A DNA stretch of 64,000 nucleotides from Neotamlana sargassicola (GCF_020523965.1 NZ_JAJAPX010000002.1:620001-684000), one strand, 5' to 3'; positions 1 through 10,026 are shown, counted from the stretch's first letter. The notes: generated from the letters alone by a model not told the origin. Numbers and translations: made by a program.

Positions 1-111
1 GAGTTTATTTTAAATATTTCCGAAGTTGAAGGCGTTTATAAAGTAAAAAACGTAACCAAGTTTAACGATACTATTGCACTAAAACTTAGCATGAATTTAA
101 AAGTGGTTTAA
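1..111 (+). CDS. C-terminal end of an unidentified protein (cut by window edge)
   Basis: An open frame enters from the left edge and stops with TAA at 109-111, giving 36 residues ending in KLSMNLKVV. The next gene starts one base later at 113, so the two are almost certainly in one transcription unit. The fragment alternates charged and hydrophobic residues as in beta strands, but it is too short to place in a family. From its neighbours it should be part of the flexirubin-type pigment cluster. Confidence 0.55.
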   Translation, partial: EFILNISEVEGVYKVKNVTKFNDTIALKLSMNLKVV

Positions 112-112
112 A

Positions 113-607
113 ATGAAACTATTAATTTCTTTTTTATTGTTTTTGGTTGTTGTGCCACAAAAAATTGATTTAAAATCGGTTAGAGAAACGTATAAACAAT
201 CGGCCGCAAGCCAAGAAAAAACAGAGCAACTCGATAAAATCTTAACGGCTGTAACAAAAAATGATAAACCAGCGCTAGTTGCTTATAAAGGTGCGGTTAT
301 TGCCTTAAAAGCAAAAAATGCCGAGAAAATTAAAGATAAAAAAGAAGGATTTATTGAAGGCGTTTCGTGGGTAGAACATGCTATTGAAAAAAGCCCAAAC
401 GATTTAGAATCACGATTAATTCGGTTAAGTATTCAAGAAAATTCACCTAAAATTTTAGGATATAAAAAGAATATTACCGAAGATAAAACGAAACTTTTAA
501 ATGGTTTAAAAAGTATTTCCGATAGTGATTTGAAAAATTATATAGAAGATTATATCTTGCAATCGAAAGTTTTTACTGATGAAGAAAAGGCAGAAATTTC
601 AAAGTAA
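113..607 (+). CDS. Small secreted helical protein in the pigment cluster, function unknown
   Basis: A 164-residue protein with a hydrophobic N-terminus (about residues 2-15, LLISFLLFLVVV), read as a Sec signal or an N-terminal anchor. The rest is lysine- and glutamate-rich and looks mostly helical, with no motif I recognise; the alternation of short helices could be a TPR-like or scaffold fold, which is inference. It starts one base after the previous stop and is followed 37 bases later by the glycosyltransferase gene, so it is co-transcribed with pigment genes. Short conserved hypothetical proteins of this kind occur in flexirubin loci; no function is assigned. Confidence 0.75.
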   Translation: MKLLISFLLFLVVVPQKIDLKSVRETYKQSAASQEKTEQLDKILTAVTKNDKPALVAYKGAVIALKAKNAEKIKDKKEGFIEGVSWVEHAIEKSPNDLESRLIRLSIQENSPKILGYKKNITEDKTKLLNGLKSISDSDLKNYIEDYILQSKVFTDEEKAEISK

Positions 608-644
608 TTTGAAAAAATAAGCACTTTCAGTAAAATAAAAGCAA

Positions 645-1829
645 ATGAAAAACCAATCAACCAAAACCAGCATTTGCGTAATCATTCCAACCTACAACAA
701 TGAAAAAACATTGGTTCGGGTTATTGATGGCGTTTTAAACTATTCTAACAACATAATTGTTGTAAATGATGGTTCTACAGACAGCACGCCAAATATTCTT
801 GGAAATTACGCCGAAAAGGTTGATGTTATAGCCTTTGAAAAAAATCAAGGAAAAGGAAAAGCGCTACGCGAAGGCTTTAAATTTGCCATTAATAAAGGTT
901 ACGATTTTGCCATTACTATAGATTCTGATGGACAACATTTTCCTGAGGACATTCCTAGTTTTATTAATGCTTTAGAAGCGCATCCAGATGAAAATTTATT
1001 GCTTATTGGTTCAAGAAATATGAGTCAAGAAGGTGTGCCTAAAAAAAGTAGTTTTGGTAATAAATTTTCTAATTTTTGGTTTTGGTTTGAAACGGGAATA
1101 AAATTAGAAGACACACAATCTGGTTACCGACTTTATCCATTACACGCTATAAAAAAGCGTAAATTTTTCACTAATAAATTCGAGTTCGAAATTGAAGTTA
1201 TTGTACGTTTAGCTTGGGCAGGTATTAAAGTTAAAAACATGCCAGTAAAAGTGTTGTACGATATGAGCGAACGGGTTTCGCATTTTAGACCAACAATTGA
1301 TTTTGCCAGAATTAGTGTGCTAAACACAGTTTTAGTTCTCATAACTTTACTTTACATAAAACCTCGAGATTTATTTCGGAGATTAAAAAAAAAAGGCATT
1401 AAACGTTTTTTTTTAGAAGACTTTCTAGGAAGCCAAGATTCGCCAAAAAAGAAGGCACTTTCGGTTGGTTTGGGCGTGTTTATTGGGTTGTCGCCACTTT
1501 GGGGATTTCATACGGTTACAGTTATTTTTTTGGCCATGCTTTTTAAGTTGAATAAAACCATTGCATTTGCATTTTCTAATGTTAGTTTGCCTCCGTTTAT
1601 ACCTTTTATAATTTATTTAAGTTCTAAAATAGGGCAGTACATTTACGGTGTAGAGTTTAGTTATAAGCTCGACGATTTAACTAAAGATTTCGTGATTCTA
1701 GAACACCTGGAAACTTACATTGTTGGAAGTTTCGTTTTAGCAACTATAGCTTCGTTAGTGTTAACTGCACTCAGTTTTTTATTGTTTAATTTAGTTAGAA
1801 ATAAAAACGTAATTGTAAATAATGGCTAA
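645..1829 (+). CDS. Family 2 glycosyltransferase with C-terminal DUF2062 membrane domain
   Basis: A 394-residue membrane-attached protein. Residues about 8-230 form a GT-A glycosyltransferase of the dolichol-phosphate mannosyltransferase type, with NDGSTD at 41-46, the metal-binding DSDGQH at 93-98 and QSGYRLYP near 155. Residues about 255-390 form a DUF2062 domain (GVFIGLSPLWGFHTV followed by hydrophobic segments), which anchors the protein in the inner membrane. Proteins with this two-domain layout are a standard part of flexirubin and aryl-polyene clusters of Bacteroidota; the acceptor is not known. It overlaps the next gene by 8 bases (1822-1829), which suggests translational coupling. 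Confidence 0.88.
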   Translation: MKNQSTKTSICVIIPTYNNEKTLVRVIDGVLNYSNNIIVVNDGSTDSTPNILGNYAEKVDVIAFEKNQGKGKALREGFKFAINKGYDFAITIDSDGQHFPEDIPSFINALEAHPDENLLLIGSRNMSQEGVPKKSSFGNKFSNFWFWFETGIKLEDTQSGYRLYPLHAIKKRKFFTNKFEFEIEVIVRLAWAGIKVKNMPVKVLYDMSERVSHFRPTIDFARISVLNTVLVLITLLYIKPRDLFRRLKKKGIKRFFLEDFLGSQDSPKKKALSVGLGVFIGLSPLWGFHTVTVIFLAMLFKLNKTIAFAFSNVSLPPFIPFIIYLSSKIGQYIYGVEFSYKLDDLTKDFVILEHLETYIVGSFVLATIASLVLTALSFLLFNLVRNKNVIVNNG

Positions 1830-4800
1830 AATTTTCTTCGGCATATATAACACAATCCAAAAAAATAAAATCCTTGGTTTTACGGGTTTTTTAATACTGT
1901 TGTTGGGCTTAATTTTTGTGTCGACTAAAATTGAGTTTGAAGAAGATATTACTAAACTTATTCCAATAAATAAAGGCAACGAAAACGTTAGTAAAGTGTT
2001 TAAATCGATGAAGTTTGCCGATAAAATAATAGTAAATATAGCTTTAGAAAATGAAGGCAATGTAAATGATTTAACCGCATTTGCCGATGCTTTTTTAGAT
2101 AGTTTAAATGTAACTTCTAGTCAATATATTGATAATATTCAAGGTAAAATTGATGATGAAGCCACCGAAAAAACACTCGATTTTGTTTACAATAATTTAC
2201 CACTTTTTTTAAATGCTGAAGATTATAAAACTATAAAAAGCAAATTAGGACAAGATAGTTTAGCGGGCATTACCAAAAATAACTACAAAACCTTGGTGTC
2301 GCCATCTGGAATTGTTTTAAAGAAAACCATAGTAAAAGATCCTTTAGGTTTATCTTTTTTAGGATTGAAAAAACTACAAAGTTTAAGTCTTGGAAACGAT
2401 TTTAATTTATCTAACGGTTATTTACTTACCGCCGATAAAAAACATATTTTGTTATTTGTATCACCAAAGTTAAAATCGAGTGAAACGGCACAAAATGCTA
2501 AACTTTCCGAAAACTTATATGCTTTAGCAAATACCTTAAATTCAAGTTTTAAAGATAAAGTTAGTGTCGATTATTTTGGGGGTGCATTAGTAGCTGTAGA
2601 AAATGCCAAACAAATAAAACACGATATACAGTTTACGGTTAGCATTACCTTAACTATACTTTTGGTAATACTCATAATATTTTATCGTAAGCTCTTGCTG
2701 CCAATTATTTTGTTTGTTCCAACCATTTTTGGCGGACTTTTGGCAATTACTGTGTTGTTTTTGTTCCGTGAAAAAATATCGGCTATTTCTTTAGGTATTG
2801 GTTCGGTTTTATTAGGTGTAACGCTAGATTATGCATTGCATATTCTTACTCATATTCGCGATAATAACAATATAAAATCGCTTTACAAGGAAATAACAAA
2901 ACCAGTTTTAATGAGTAGTGTAACCACCTCGTTGGCTTTTTTCTGTTTGTTGTTTTTAGATTCGCAGGCGCTTCAAGATTTAGGCTTATTTGCAGGTGTA
3001 AGCGCTTTAGGAGCTTCTGTTTTTGCTTTATTGTTAATTCCGCATTTATATAAAAAATCTCAATCAAAAAATTATTCCAATACGGTTATTGATGCTTTTG
3101 CAAGTATAAATTTTCATAAAAATAAATTTGCTTTTATAGTTATTGCTTTGGCAATAATGGTGTCGTTATTTACCTATAATAAGGTTGGTTTTAATAAAGA
3201 TTTAAGTAAGCTAAATTTTGAGCCGCCTAAATTAATGAAAGCGCAAAGTAATTTAGAGGAAATTACAAATGTGGCGTCCAAATCGGTTTATGTAGCGGCG
3301 CATGGTAATACATTACAAGAGGCGTTACAGGTAAACGATTCCGTATTTAATCTATTAAATGGATTAAAACAAAACAAAGAAATTATCGATTTTAGTTCGG
3401 TTGCAGCTTTGGTGCAATCTGAAAACAATCAGAAGGAAAAAATAAAACAATGGCAGCAATTTTGGAATGAAAACGATAAAGATTCAGTAAAATTAAATTT
3501 AATTGAAAGCGGTAAAACTTTAGGATTTAAGCCAGAAACGCATCATAAATTTTATAATTTAATTAATGAAGACTTTCAAGCTATTCAGCCTTCAAAATTT
3601 TCAGAATTAAATGTTTTAAATGTTGATGATTTTATCAGCGAAAGCGAAAACTTTTATACCATATCATCTTTAGTAAAACTCGATGAAGCTAATGTAGAGG
3701 CGTTTTCAAATCAATTTAAAACTGTTAAAAATGTTGTTGTTATCGACAGAAAAGGCATTAACGAACAATTTTTAGGAAATCTTAAAACCGATTTTAATCA
3801 TTTAGTTTTATATTCTTTAATAGTAGTTGTTATCATTCTATTGCTGGCTTACAAGAGTTTTTCTTTAACCTTTATAACCGTTGTGCCAATTGCTTTAACA
3901 TGGTTTGTAACCATAGGTTTAATGGGGCTTTTGGGAATTAAATTTAATATTTTTAATATAATAATTTCGTCGTTTATTTTTGGTTTAGGTATCGATTATG
4001 GCATATTTATAACCAATGGATTATTGCATGAATATCGCACAGGTGAACCGGTTTTAAACACCCACAAAACATCTATAATTTTATCTGTAATTACCACCAT
4101 TTTAGGTGTTGGCGTGCTTATTTTTGCTAAACATCCTGCCTTGTATACCATTTCAGTAGTGTCTTTAATTGGTATTTTATCGGCCATGATAATGGCATTT
4201 ACTATACAACCGCTATTGTTTAAATTATTAATAGGAAGTAAAACATCTAGACCAAAAACGGTGTTCGAGTTACTACACAGCACCATGTCGTTTACGTATT
4301 ATGGTTTGGGTACGGTTTGTCTTTCGGTAGTGGCAACTATTTTCATAAAAATACGCCCCTCTAAAAAAGAAGCTTATATGTTAACATTTCATAAGTTAAC
4401 ATCTCGCTTTTTAACCTCGGTATTAAAATCAAATCCTTTTGTACCTAAGTATATTATTAATGATGTAAAAGAAGATTTTGAAAAACCAGCCATAATTATA
4501 GCAAACCACACCTCGTTTTTAGATACTTTAACAATTGAAATGGTGTCTTCAAAAATTATATTTTTGGTAAACGACTGGGTTTATAACTCGCCAGTTTATG
4601 CCAGAGCCATGAAATTAGCTGGATATTTTCCAGTGTCTGAAGGTATAGAAAACGGATTAGAGCAATTAAAAGAAAAAGTAGCGCAAGGTTACAGTATTAT
4701 GGTGTTCCCAGAGGGTTCTCGTTCGTTTACAAATAAAATAAATAGGTTTCATAAAGGCGCATTTTATTTAGCAGAACAGTTTAATTTAGATGTGTTGCCT

Positions 4801-5499
4801 ATTATGATTCATGGGAATTCTGAAGTTAACTCCAAAGGTGATTTCATTATTAGAAAAGGAAAAATTACCATTAAAGTACTAGAACGAATAAAGGCTAACG
4901 ATGTTTCTTTCGGTGAAACAACCAGAGCAAGAACCAAGTTAATTAGTCAGCATTTTAAAACAGAATTTTTTAAGTTTAGAAAGGAAAATGAAGATGCAAC
5001 CTATTTTCATCATTTAGTGTTATGCGATTATAGATATAAAGGCGATGCGCTTTACAAATGGGTTAAAACAGATTTGGAAACTTATAAAAATCAGTATTAT
5101 AAAATTTTACAACAGCTTCACGAAAGCAAACAAGTTTGTCATATTTCAGATAAAAACGGTCAGTTAGATTTTTTAATGGCATTAAATAATGCGGCACTAA
5201 AAATAGAAAGCTTTATTGAAGATGTTAGCGTTAGAAAAATTCTAGAAAATTCATATTTATCGAATACACATTATAAAATTAATTATTCTGGTACTTTTGA
5301 TGCCTTCAAAGAAAAACTAAACACTTCAGAGGTGTTAATAATTGATTCGGAAATTGATATTCATCAATTAAAATCATTAGAAAATATTAAAACATTGGTA
5401 CTGCTTAAAGAAAGTTGTACATTAAGCCAAATGTTAATTAAAACAGATGGTTTTAACTTGTTTTTACAAGAAAAAGAGCTCGTTATATTAAAAAAATAA
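1822..5499 (+). CDS. MMPL/RND-type exporter fused to a PlsC-type acyltransferase
   Basis: A 1225-residue inner-membrane protein with two parts. Residues 1 to about 840 are an MMPL/RND transporter: one membrane segment near residue 20, a periplasmic loop, a block of five or six segments (about 270-410), a second loop, and a second block (about 660-850), the usual two-fold repeat. From about residue 855 a lysophospholipid acyltransferase (PlsC) domain follows, with HTSFLD at 896-901 (catalytic H and D) and FPEGSRS at 962-968. A C-terminal part of about 150 residues is not recognised. In flexirubin and aryl-polyene clusters such proteins are thought to move the polyene or lipid to the outer membrane. 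The fused acyltransferase suggests that acylation and export are coupled here (inference). Confidence 0.88.
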   Translation: MAKIFFGIYNTIQKNKILGFTGFLILLLGLIFVSTKIEFEEDITKLIPINKGNENVSKVFKSMKFADKIIVNIALENEGNVNDLTAFADAFLDSLNVTSSQYIDNIQGKIDDEATEKTLDFVYNNLPLFLNAEDYKTIKSKLGQDSLAGITKNNYKTLVSPSGIVLKKTIVKDPLGLSFLGLKKLQSLSLGNDFNLSNGYLLTADKKHILLFVSPKLKSSETAQNAKLSENLYALANTLNSSFKDKVSVDYFGGALVAVENAKQIKHDIQFTVSITLTILLVILIIFYRKLLLPIILFVPTIFGGLLAITVLFLFREKISAISLGIGSVLLGVTLDYALHILTHIRDNNNIKSLYKEITKPVLMSSVTTSLAFFCLLFLDSQALQDLGLFAGVSALGASVFALLLIPHLYKKSQSKNYSNTVIDAFASINFHKNKFAFIVIALAIMVSLFTYNKVGFNKDLSKLNFEPPKLMKAQSNLEEITNVASKSVYVAAHGNTLQEALQVNDSVFNLLNGLKQNKEIIDFSSVAALVQSENNQKEKIKQWQQFWNENDKDSVKLNLIESGKTLGFKPETHHKFYNLINEDFQAIQPSKFSELNVLNVDDFISESENFYTISSLVKLDEANVEAFSNQFKTVKNVVVIDRKGINEQFLGNLKTDFNHLVLYSLIVVVIILLLAYKSFSLTFITVVPIALTWFVTIGLMGLLGIKFNIFNIIISSFIFGLGIDYGIFITNGLLHEYRTGEPVLNTHKTSIILSVITTILGVGVLIFAKHPALYTISVVSLIGILSAMIMAFTIQPLLFKLLIGSKTSRPKTVFELLHSTMSFTYYGLGTVCLSVVATIFIKIRPSKKEAYMLTFHKLTSRFLTSVLKSNPFVPKYIINDVKEDFEKPAIIIANHTSFLDTLTIEMVSSKIIFLVNDWVYNSPVYARAMKLAGYFPVSEGIENGLEQLKEKVAQGYSIMVFPEGSRSFTNKINRFHKGAFYLAEQFNLDVLPIMIHGNSEVNSKGDFIIRKGKITIKVLERIKANDVSFGETTRARTKLISQHFKTEFFKFRKENEDATYFHHLVLCDYRYKGDALYKWVKTDLETYKNQYYKILQQLHESKQVCHISDKNGQLDFLMALNNAALKIESFIEDVSVRKILENSYLSNTHYKINYSGTFDAFKEKLNTSEVLIIDSEIDIHQLKSLENIKTLVLLKESCTLSQMLIKTDGFNLFLQEKELVILKK

Positions 5500-5509
5500 T
5501 CAAATTTAA

Positions 5510-7045
5510 ATGAAAGAACACTACGATGTAGTTATTGTTGGAAGCGGATTAGGAGGCCTTGTTAGTGCTATTATTTTGGCTAAAGAAGGCAAAAGCGTAT
5601 GTGTTCTAGAAAAAAACCAACAGTTTGGTGGTAATTTACAAACCTTTGTAAGAGATAAAACCATTTTCGATACAGGTGTTCATTATATTGGAGGTTTAGC
5701 CGAAGGACAAAATTTACACAAGTATTTCTCGTACATAGGTATCATGGATGGTTTAAAGCTTAAGCGTTTAGATATTGATGGTTTCGATGTGGTTAGTTTT
5801 GATAATTACGATGGCGAATTTCCTTATGCACAAGGCTACGATAATTTTAGAGAAAAACTTATTGAAAAATTTCCAGAAGAAGAAAAAGCAATTACAGCTT
5901 ATTGTGATAAAATGATAGAGGTTTGCCAAAAGTTTCCTTTGTATTCGGTAAAAAAAGGAAATCCGTATGACATAGAAATTTATCAAGAATCTGCAAAAGG
6001 ATTTATTGATGCCTTAACAGGTAACGAAAAGTTAAAAGGTGTTTTGGCAGGAACAAATTATTTGTATGCAGGCTATAAAGAAAACACGCCTTTGTATGTG
6101 CATGCGCTATCGGTTAATTCGTATATAGAAAGCGCTTACCGTTGTGTAAATGGAGGGAGTCAAATAACTAAATTGCTTATTAAGCAGTTAAAATCGTTTG
6201 GTGGTGAAGCCCATAAAAATCATAAAGTAAGTCATTTTAAAACTGAAGAAGGCCGAGTTACAGAGGTAATTTGTGCAAACGGAAAAGTAGTAAGCGGAGA
6301 TACATTTATTTCTAACATAGAGCCTAAGTTAACCTTACAAATGTTGGGCGATAGCCCTTTAAAAAAGGCCTATGTAAACAGAATAAATTCAATAGAAAAC
6401 ACCATAGCGCCTTTTAGTTTGTATATTGTTTTTAAACCAGATAGTTTTAAATATTATAACCATAATTTTTATCATTTTCGCGATGTAAATAAAATGTGGG
6501 ATTCTCAAGATTACACTCAGGAAACTTGGCCAGAAGGTTATATGATGTCTTTTGGTGTTGGTAAAAATACCGAGGAATTTGCCGAATGCGTAACGGTTAT
6601 GACCTACATGCGCTTTGATGAAGTTGAAAGCTGGAGCGATACCTTTAATACAGTAAAAGAGAAAAACGACCGAGGTGAAAGTTATGAAGCTTTTAAAACC
6701 AAAAAAGCCGAAAAATTAATTGACGAATTAGAGAAAAAATTCCCAAATATTAGAAGCTGTATGGCAGAATATTACACGTCCACACCGCTATCTTACCGAG
6801 ATTATATTGGCAGCCATAACGGATCTATGTACGGTTATGTGAAAGATATAAACAAGCCATTACAATCTATTGTTTCACCTAAAACGAAAATTAAAAATCT
6901 TTATTTTACAGGGCAAAGTTTAAATATGCATGGCATTTTAGGCGTTACTATTGGAGGTGTTATAACCTGTTCGGAAATTTTAGGAATGGATTATTTAGTC
7001 GATAAAATTAACGAAGAAACACAAATATCTAAAACTGTAAACTAG
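5510..7045 (+). CDS. FAD-dependent NAD(P)-binding oxidoreductase of the CrtI/phytoene desaturase type
   Basis: A 511-residue flavoprotein. The N-terminus has the dinucleotide-binding fold with GSGLGG at 11-16, followed by the acidic ribose-binding residue in CVLEKN and the GGN turn typical of CrtI-like and retinol-saturase-like enzymes. The C-terminus has the second FAD signature, LYFTGQSLNMHG followed by GVTIGG. It lies 10 bases after the MMPL gene. CrtI-like oxidoreductases are regular members of flexirubin clusters, where they are expected to act on the polyene or resorcinol part; the exact reaction is not shown. It could instead saturate or desaturate an acyl chain. Confidence 0.85.
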   Translation: MKEHYDVVIVGSGLGGLVSAIILAKEGKSVCVLEKNQQFGGNLQTFVRDKTIFDTGVHYIGGLAEGQNLHKYFSYIGIMDGLKLKRLDIDGFDVVSFDNYDGEFPYAQGYDNFREKLIEKFPEEEKAITAYCDKMIEVCQKFPLYSVKKGNPYDIEIYQESAKGFIDALTGNEKLKGVLAGTNYLYAGYKENTPLYVHALSVNSYIESAYRCVNGGSQITKLLIKQLKSFGGEAHKNHKVSHFKTEEGRVTEVICANGKVVSGDTFISNIEPKLTLQMLGDSPLKKAYVNRINSIENTIAPFSLYIVFKPDSFKYYNHNFYHFRDVNKMWDSQDYTQETWPEGYMMSFGVGKNTEEFAECVTVMTYMRFDEVESWSDTFNTVKEKNDRGESYEAFKTKKAEKLIDELEKKFPNIRSCMAEYYTSTPLSYRDYIGSHNGSMYGYVKDINKPLQSIVSPKTKIKNLYFTGQSLNMHGILGVTIGGVITCSEILGMDYLVDKINEETQISKTVN

Positions 7046-7053
7046 TTGTTGGC

Positions 7054-8727
7054 ATGAAATTGCTATTCGGGCAAATACATAAAGCATTTTGCATATCAGC
7101 AGTACTTGTGCTTTTGGTTTCTTGTGGTGTATCTAAATCACTTCACGATAAGCCAGATATATCTCAGTTTAATGCAGAAATACCAACTCGAAAAACTGTA
7201 AACGATTCTACTTTTGCTTTAGTCGATAACTATCTAATTAAAAACAAACAAGGCCAATGGGAATTGTTGGTTAGCGGAAATCCGTTGCAATTAGGTTTAA
7301 AAACAGGGCGGTTAACCCAAGAATTATTTGCTAAACAAGAAGCTTATTTTTTAGGCAAGGTAGAAACGATGGTGCCATCAAAATTTAAGCAGAAATTATT
7401 GCGCAAATTAATGGCATGGTACAACCGTAAAATGTATTTGCATATTCCTGAAGAATTTAAAACCGAAATTTACGGATTAGCCCAATACGCTGGTGATGAT
7501 TACGATTATATTGCCGACGATTATCTGCGCATTTTGTACTTGCACGGAGCACACGATATTGGTCATGCCTTTCAAGATTTAGCTTTAGTTGGTTGTTCAT
7601 CATTTGCGGTTTGGGGCGATAAAACCAGCGATGGCAGTATGCTAATAGCGCGGAATTTAGATTTTTATGCAGGCGATGATTTTGCTAAACAAAAAATAAT
7701 AGCCTTTGTTAAACCCGAAAGTGGTTACAATTTTATGTCTGTAACTTGGCCAGGGATGATTGGCGTTGTTTCTGGGATGAACGAAAAAGGTTTAACAGTA
7801 ACCATAAACGCCGGAAAGTCTAAAATTCCTCTGGTGGCAAAAACACCAATTTCTATTTTAACACGCGAAATTTTGCAGTATGCTTCAAACATTGAAGAAG
7901 CTGTAGCCATAGCTAAAAAACGTCAAGTTTTTGTTTCAGAATCTATTTTTATAGGCAGTGCTTCAGATAAAAACGCAATAACTATCGAGGTTTCTCCTAA
8001 AAATTTCGGAGTGTATCAAGTGCCAAATTCTAATCAGTTAATTTGTACCAATCACTTTCAAAGCAATGCTTATAAAACCGATGAGCGTAATGCCGAACAT
8101 ATTCAAGAAAGCCACTCAAAATATAGGTACGAACGTTTACAAGAGCTTGTAAATGAAACCGATAAATTAACGCCAGAAAAGGCTGTTAATATATTGCGCG
8201 ATCGAGATGGTTTAAATAATTTGGCATTAGGTTATGGCAACGAGAAGGCATTAAACCAGTTGCTTGCGCATCATGGAGTGGTGTTTAAGCCGGAACAAGG
8301 TTTGGTTTGGGTGTCTTCAAACCCATATAATTTGGGTGAATTTGTAGCTTATAATTTAAATGAAGTTTTTACTGAAGCAGATTCAAGTTTTCAGTCGCAT
8401 CAAACTTCAAATTTAAACATTGAAACCGACCCGTTTTTATATTCTGAAGCTTATAAAAATTATGAAAATTATCGTGTTGAAAGTAGAAAGTTATCCGAAG
8501 CAATATCAAATAACACACATATTAACACGAACGATTTAGAGGCTTTTAAGCAGTTAAACCCCAATTTTTGGGAAGCGTATTATTTAGTAGGAAAGTATTT
8601 TTATGAAAAGAAATATTATACGGTTGCATTGCTTAATTTTGAAGCGGCCTTAACTAAAGAAGTTACAACGGTTCCAGACCAGGAGCGTATAAAAACGTAT
8701 ATTAAAAAAATAAAAAGGAAGTTGTAA
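7054..8727 (+). CDS. C45-type (acyl-CoA:6-APA acyltransferase-like) Ntn-hydrolase lipoprotein
   Basis: A 557-residue lipoprotein: the N-terminus is a signal peptide ending in a lipobox (LLVSC, Cys 24). The middle resembles the Ntn hydrolases of peptidase family C45. The presumed nucleophile is Cys 181 in LVGCSSFAVWG, followed by the family-typical SMLIARNLDF. C45 enzymes normally cleave themselves before the nucleophile; here about 180 residues would come off, including the lipid anchor (inference). The last 90 residues look like a short TPR-like tail (YYLVGKYFYEKKYYTVALLNFEAAL). Placed between the oxidoreductase and the ligase, it could form or cleave an ester or amide on the pigment. It ends exactly where the next gene begins. 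Confidence 0.8.
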   Translation: MKLLFGQIHKAFCISAVLVLLVSCGVSKSLHDKPDISQFNAEIPTRKTVNDSTFALVDNYLIKNKQGQWELLVSGNPLQLGLKTGRLTQELFAKQEAYFLGKVETMVPSKFKQKLLRKLMAWYNRKMYLHIPEEFKTEIYGLAQYAGDDYDYIADDYLRILYLHGAHDIGHAFQDLALVGCSSFAVWGDKTSDGSMLIARNLDFYAGDDFAKQKIIAFVKPESGYNFMSVTWPGMIGVVSGMNEKGLTVTINAGKSKIPLVAKTPISILTREILQYASNIEEAVAIAKKRQVFVSESIFIGSASDKNAITIEVSPKNFGVYQVPNSNQLICTNHFQSNAYKTDERNAEHIQESHSKYRYERLQELVNETDKLTPEKAVNILRDRDGLNNLALGYGNEKALNQLLAHHGVVFKPEQGLVWVSSNPYNLGEFVAYNLNEVFTEADSSFQSHQTSNLNIETDPFLYSEAYKNYENYRVESRKLSEAISNNTHINTNDLEAFKQLNPNFWEAYYLVGKYFYEKKYYTVALLNFEAALTKEVTTVPDQERIKTYIKKIKRKL

Positions 8728-10020
8728 ATGATTCCCGATATAGAAAAAGCATCTCGACAGGAAATAAAAGTTTTTCAAGAAGAAAAATTAAAAGCGTTGT
8801 TAGCTTATTTAAATAAAAATTCGGCTTATTATCAGCGTGTTTTTGCTGCAAATAATATCGATGTTTCCAATATAAAAACCTTAGAAGATTTAATAAAAAT
8901 ACCAGTTACAACAAAGGACGAGTTACAAAAGTACAACGACGATTTTTTATGTGTGCCAAAGCATAAAATTCGCGATTATGTAACCACTTCAGGTACTTTG
9001 GGCGACCCTGTAATTTTTGGTTTAACCGATAAAGATCTAGATCGTTTGGCTTATAACGAAGCCATTTCCTTTGCTTGCGCAGGTGTAAAAGAAGGCGATG
9101 TTGTGCAACTTATGACTACCATAGACCGCCGATTCATGGCAGGTTTAGCCTATTTTTTAGGTGTTAGAAAATTAGGTGCAACCATAATTCGTGTAGGGGC
9201 AGGTGTTCCAGAATTGCAATGGGATTCTATTTTAAAATTCAATCCTACCTATTTAATTGTGGTGCCATCGTTTTTATTAAAACTTATTGAATATGCCGAA
9301 TCACACGGTATCGATGTCAATAAATCAGGAGTAAAAGGCGCTATTTGTATAGGTGAATCGTTGCGAAATCAAGATTTTACCTTAAATACTTTAGCCGAAA
9401 AAATTACGGCAAAATGGGATATTAACTTGTATTCCACTTATGCTTCAACCGAAATGAATACAGCATTTACCGAGTGCGAGCATTCCAAAGGTGGACATCA
9501 ACATCCAGAATTAATTATTATAGAAATTTTAGATGATGATAACAAGCCTGTGCCAACAGGCGAGGTTGGCGAATTAACCATTACAACTCTTGGGGTAGAA
9601 GGTATGCCATTATTGCGTTTTAAAACTGGCGATATGGTAAAAGCGCACACCGAAGCTTGTTTATGCGGACGAACTACCACAAGACTAGGTCCTGTTATTG
9701 GTCGAAAAAAACAAATGATTAAATACAAAGGCACTACGTTGTATCCGCCAGCAATGGATAATATTTTAAACGATTTTACCGAGGTTGAAAGTTATGTTAT
9801 CGAGATAAGCCATAACAATATTGGTACCGATGAAATTTGTTTAAAAATAGCGACTACTAATAATTCTAAAGATTTTTTAAACGCTATAAAAGATCATTTT
9901 AGAGCCAAACTTCGAGTGACTCCAAAAATAGAATTACATCCAAAGGAAAAAATAGAAAAAATACGCTTCCCAAAAATGAGCAGAAAACCTGTTTTGGTTA
10001 TTGATAAAAGGAAAGCTTAA
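8728..10020 (+). CDS. PaaK-type AMP-forming acyl/aryl ligase (phenylacetate-CoA ligase family)
   Basis: A 430-residue adenylate-forming enzyme. It shows the family phosphate loop TTSGTLGDP at 86-94, the A5-like motif YASTEMNT near 235, and the C-terminal FKTGDM and GRKKQMIKYKGTTLYP segments of the PaaK group. The length matches phenylacetate-CoA ligases. ATG follows directly after the previous TAA, so the genes are tightly coupled. In flexirubin clusters PaaK-like ligases are thought to activate an aromatic acid such as a cinnamate derivative; the substrate is inferred from context only. It is the last intact gene of the pigment operon in this window. Confidence 0.87.
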   Translation: MIPDIEKASRQEIKVFQEEKLKALLAYLNKNSAYYQRVFAANNIDVSNIKTLEDLIKIPVTTKDELQKYNDDFLCVPKHKIRDYVTTSGTLGDPVIFGLTDKDLDRLAYNEAISFACAGVKEGDVVQLMTTIDRRFMAGLAYFLGVRKLGATIIRVGAGVPELQWDSILKFNPTYLIVVPSFLLKLIEYAESHGIDVNKSGVKGAICIGESLRNQDFTLNTLAEKITAKWDINLYSTYASTEMNTAFTECEHSKGGHQHPELIIIEILDDDNKPVPTGEVGELTITTLGVEGMPLLRFKTGDMVKAHTEACLCGRTTTRLGPVIGRKKQMIKYKGTTLYPPAMDNILNDFTEVESYVIEISHNNIGTDEICLKIATTNNSKDFLNAIKDHFRAKLRVTPKIELHPKEKIEKIRFPKMSRKPVLVIDKRKA

Positions 10021-10026
10021 TTTTAC

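Noticed and set aside
1133-1342. Antisense frame within the glycosyltransferase gene
   Set aside because: It has no start context or family features and is opposite a well-supported gene.
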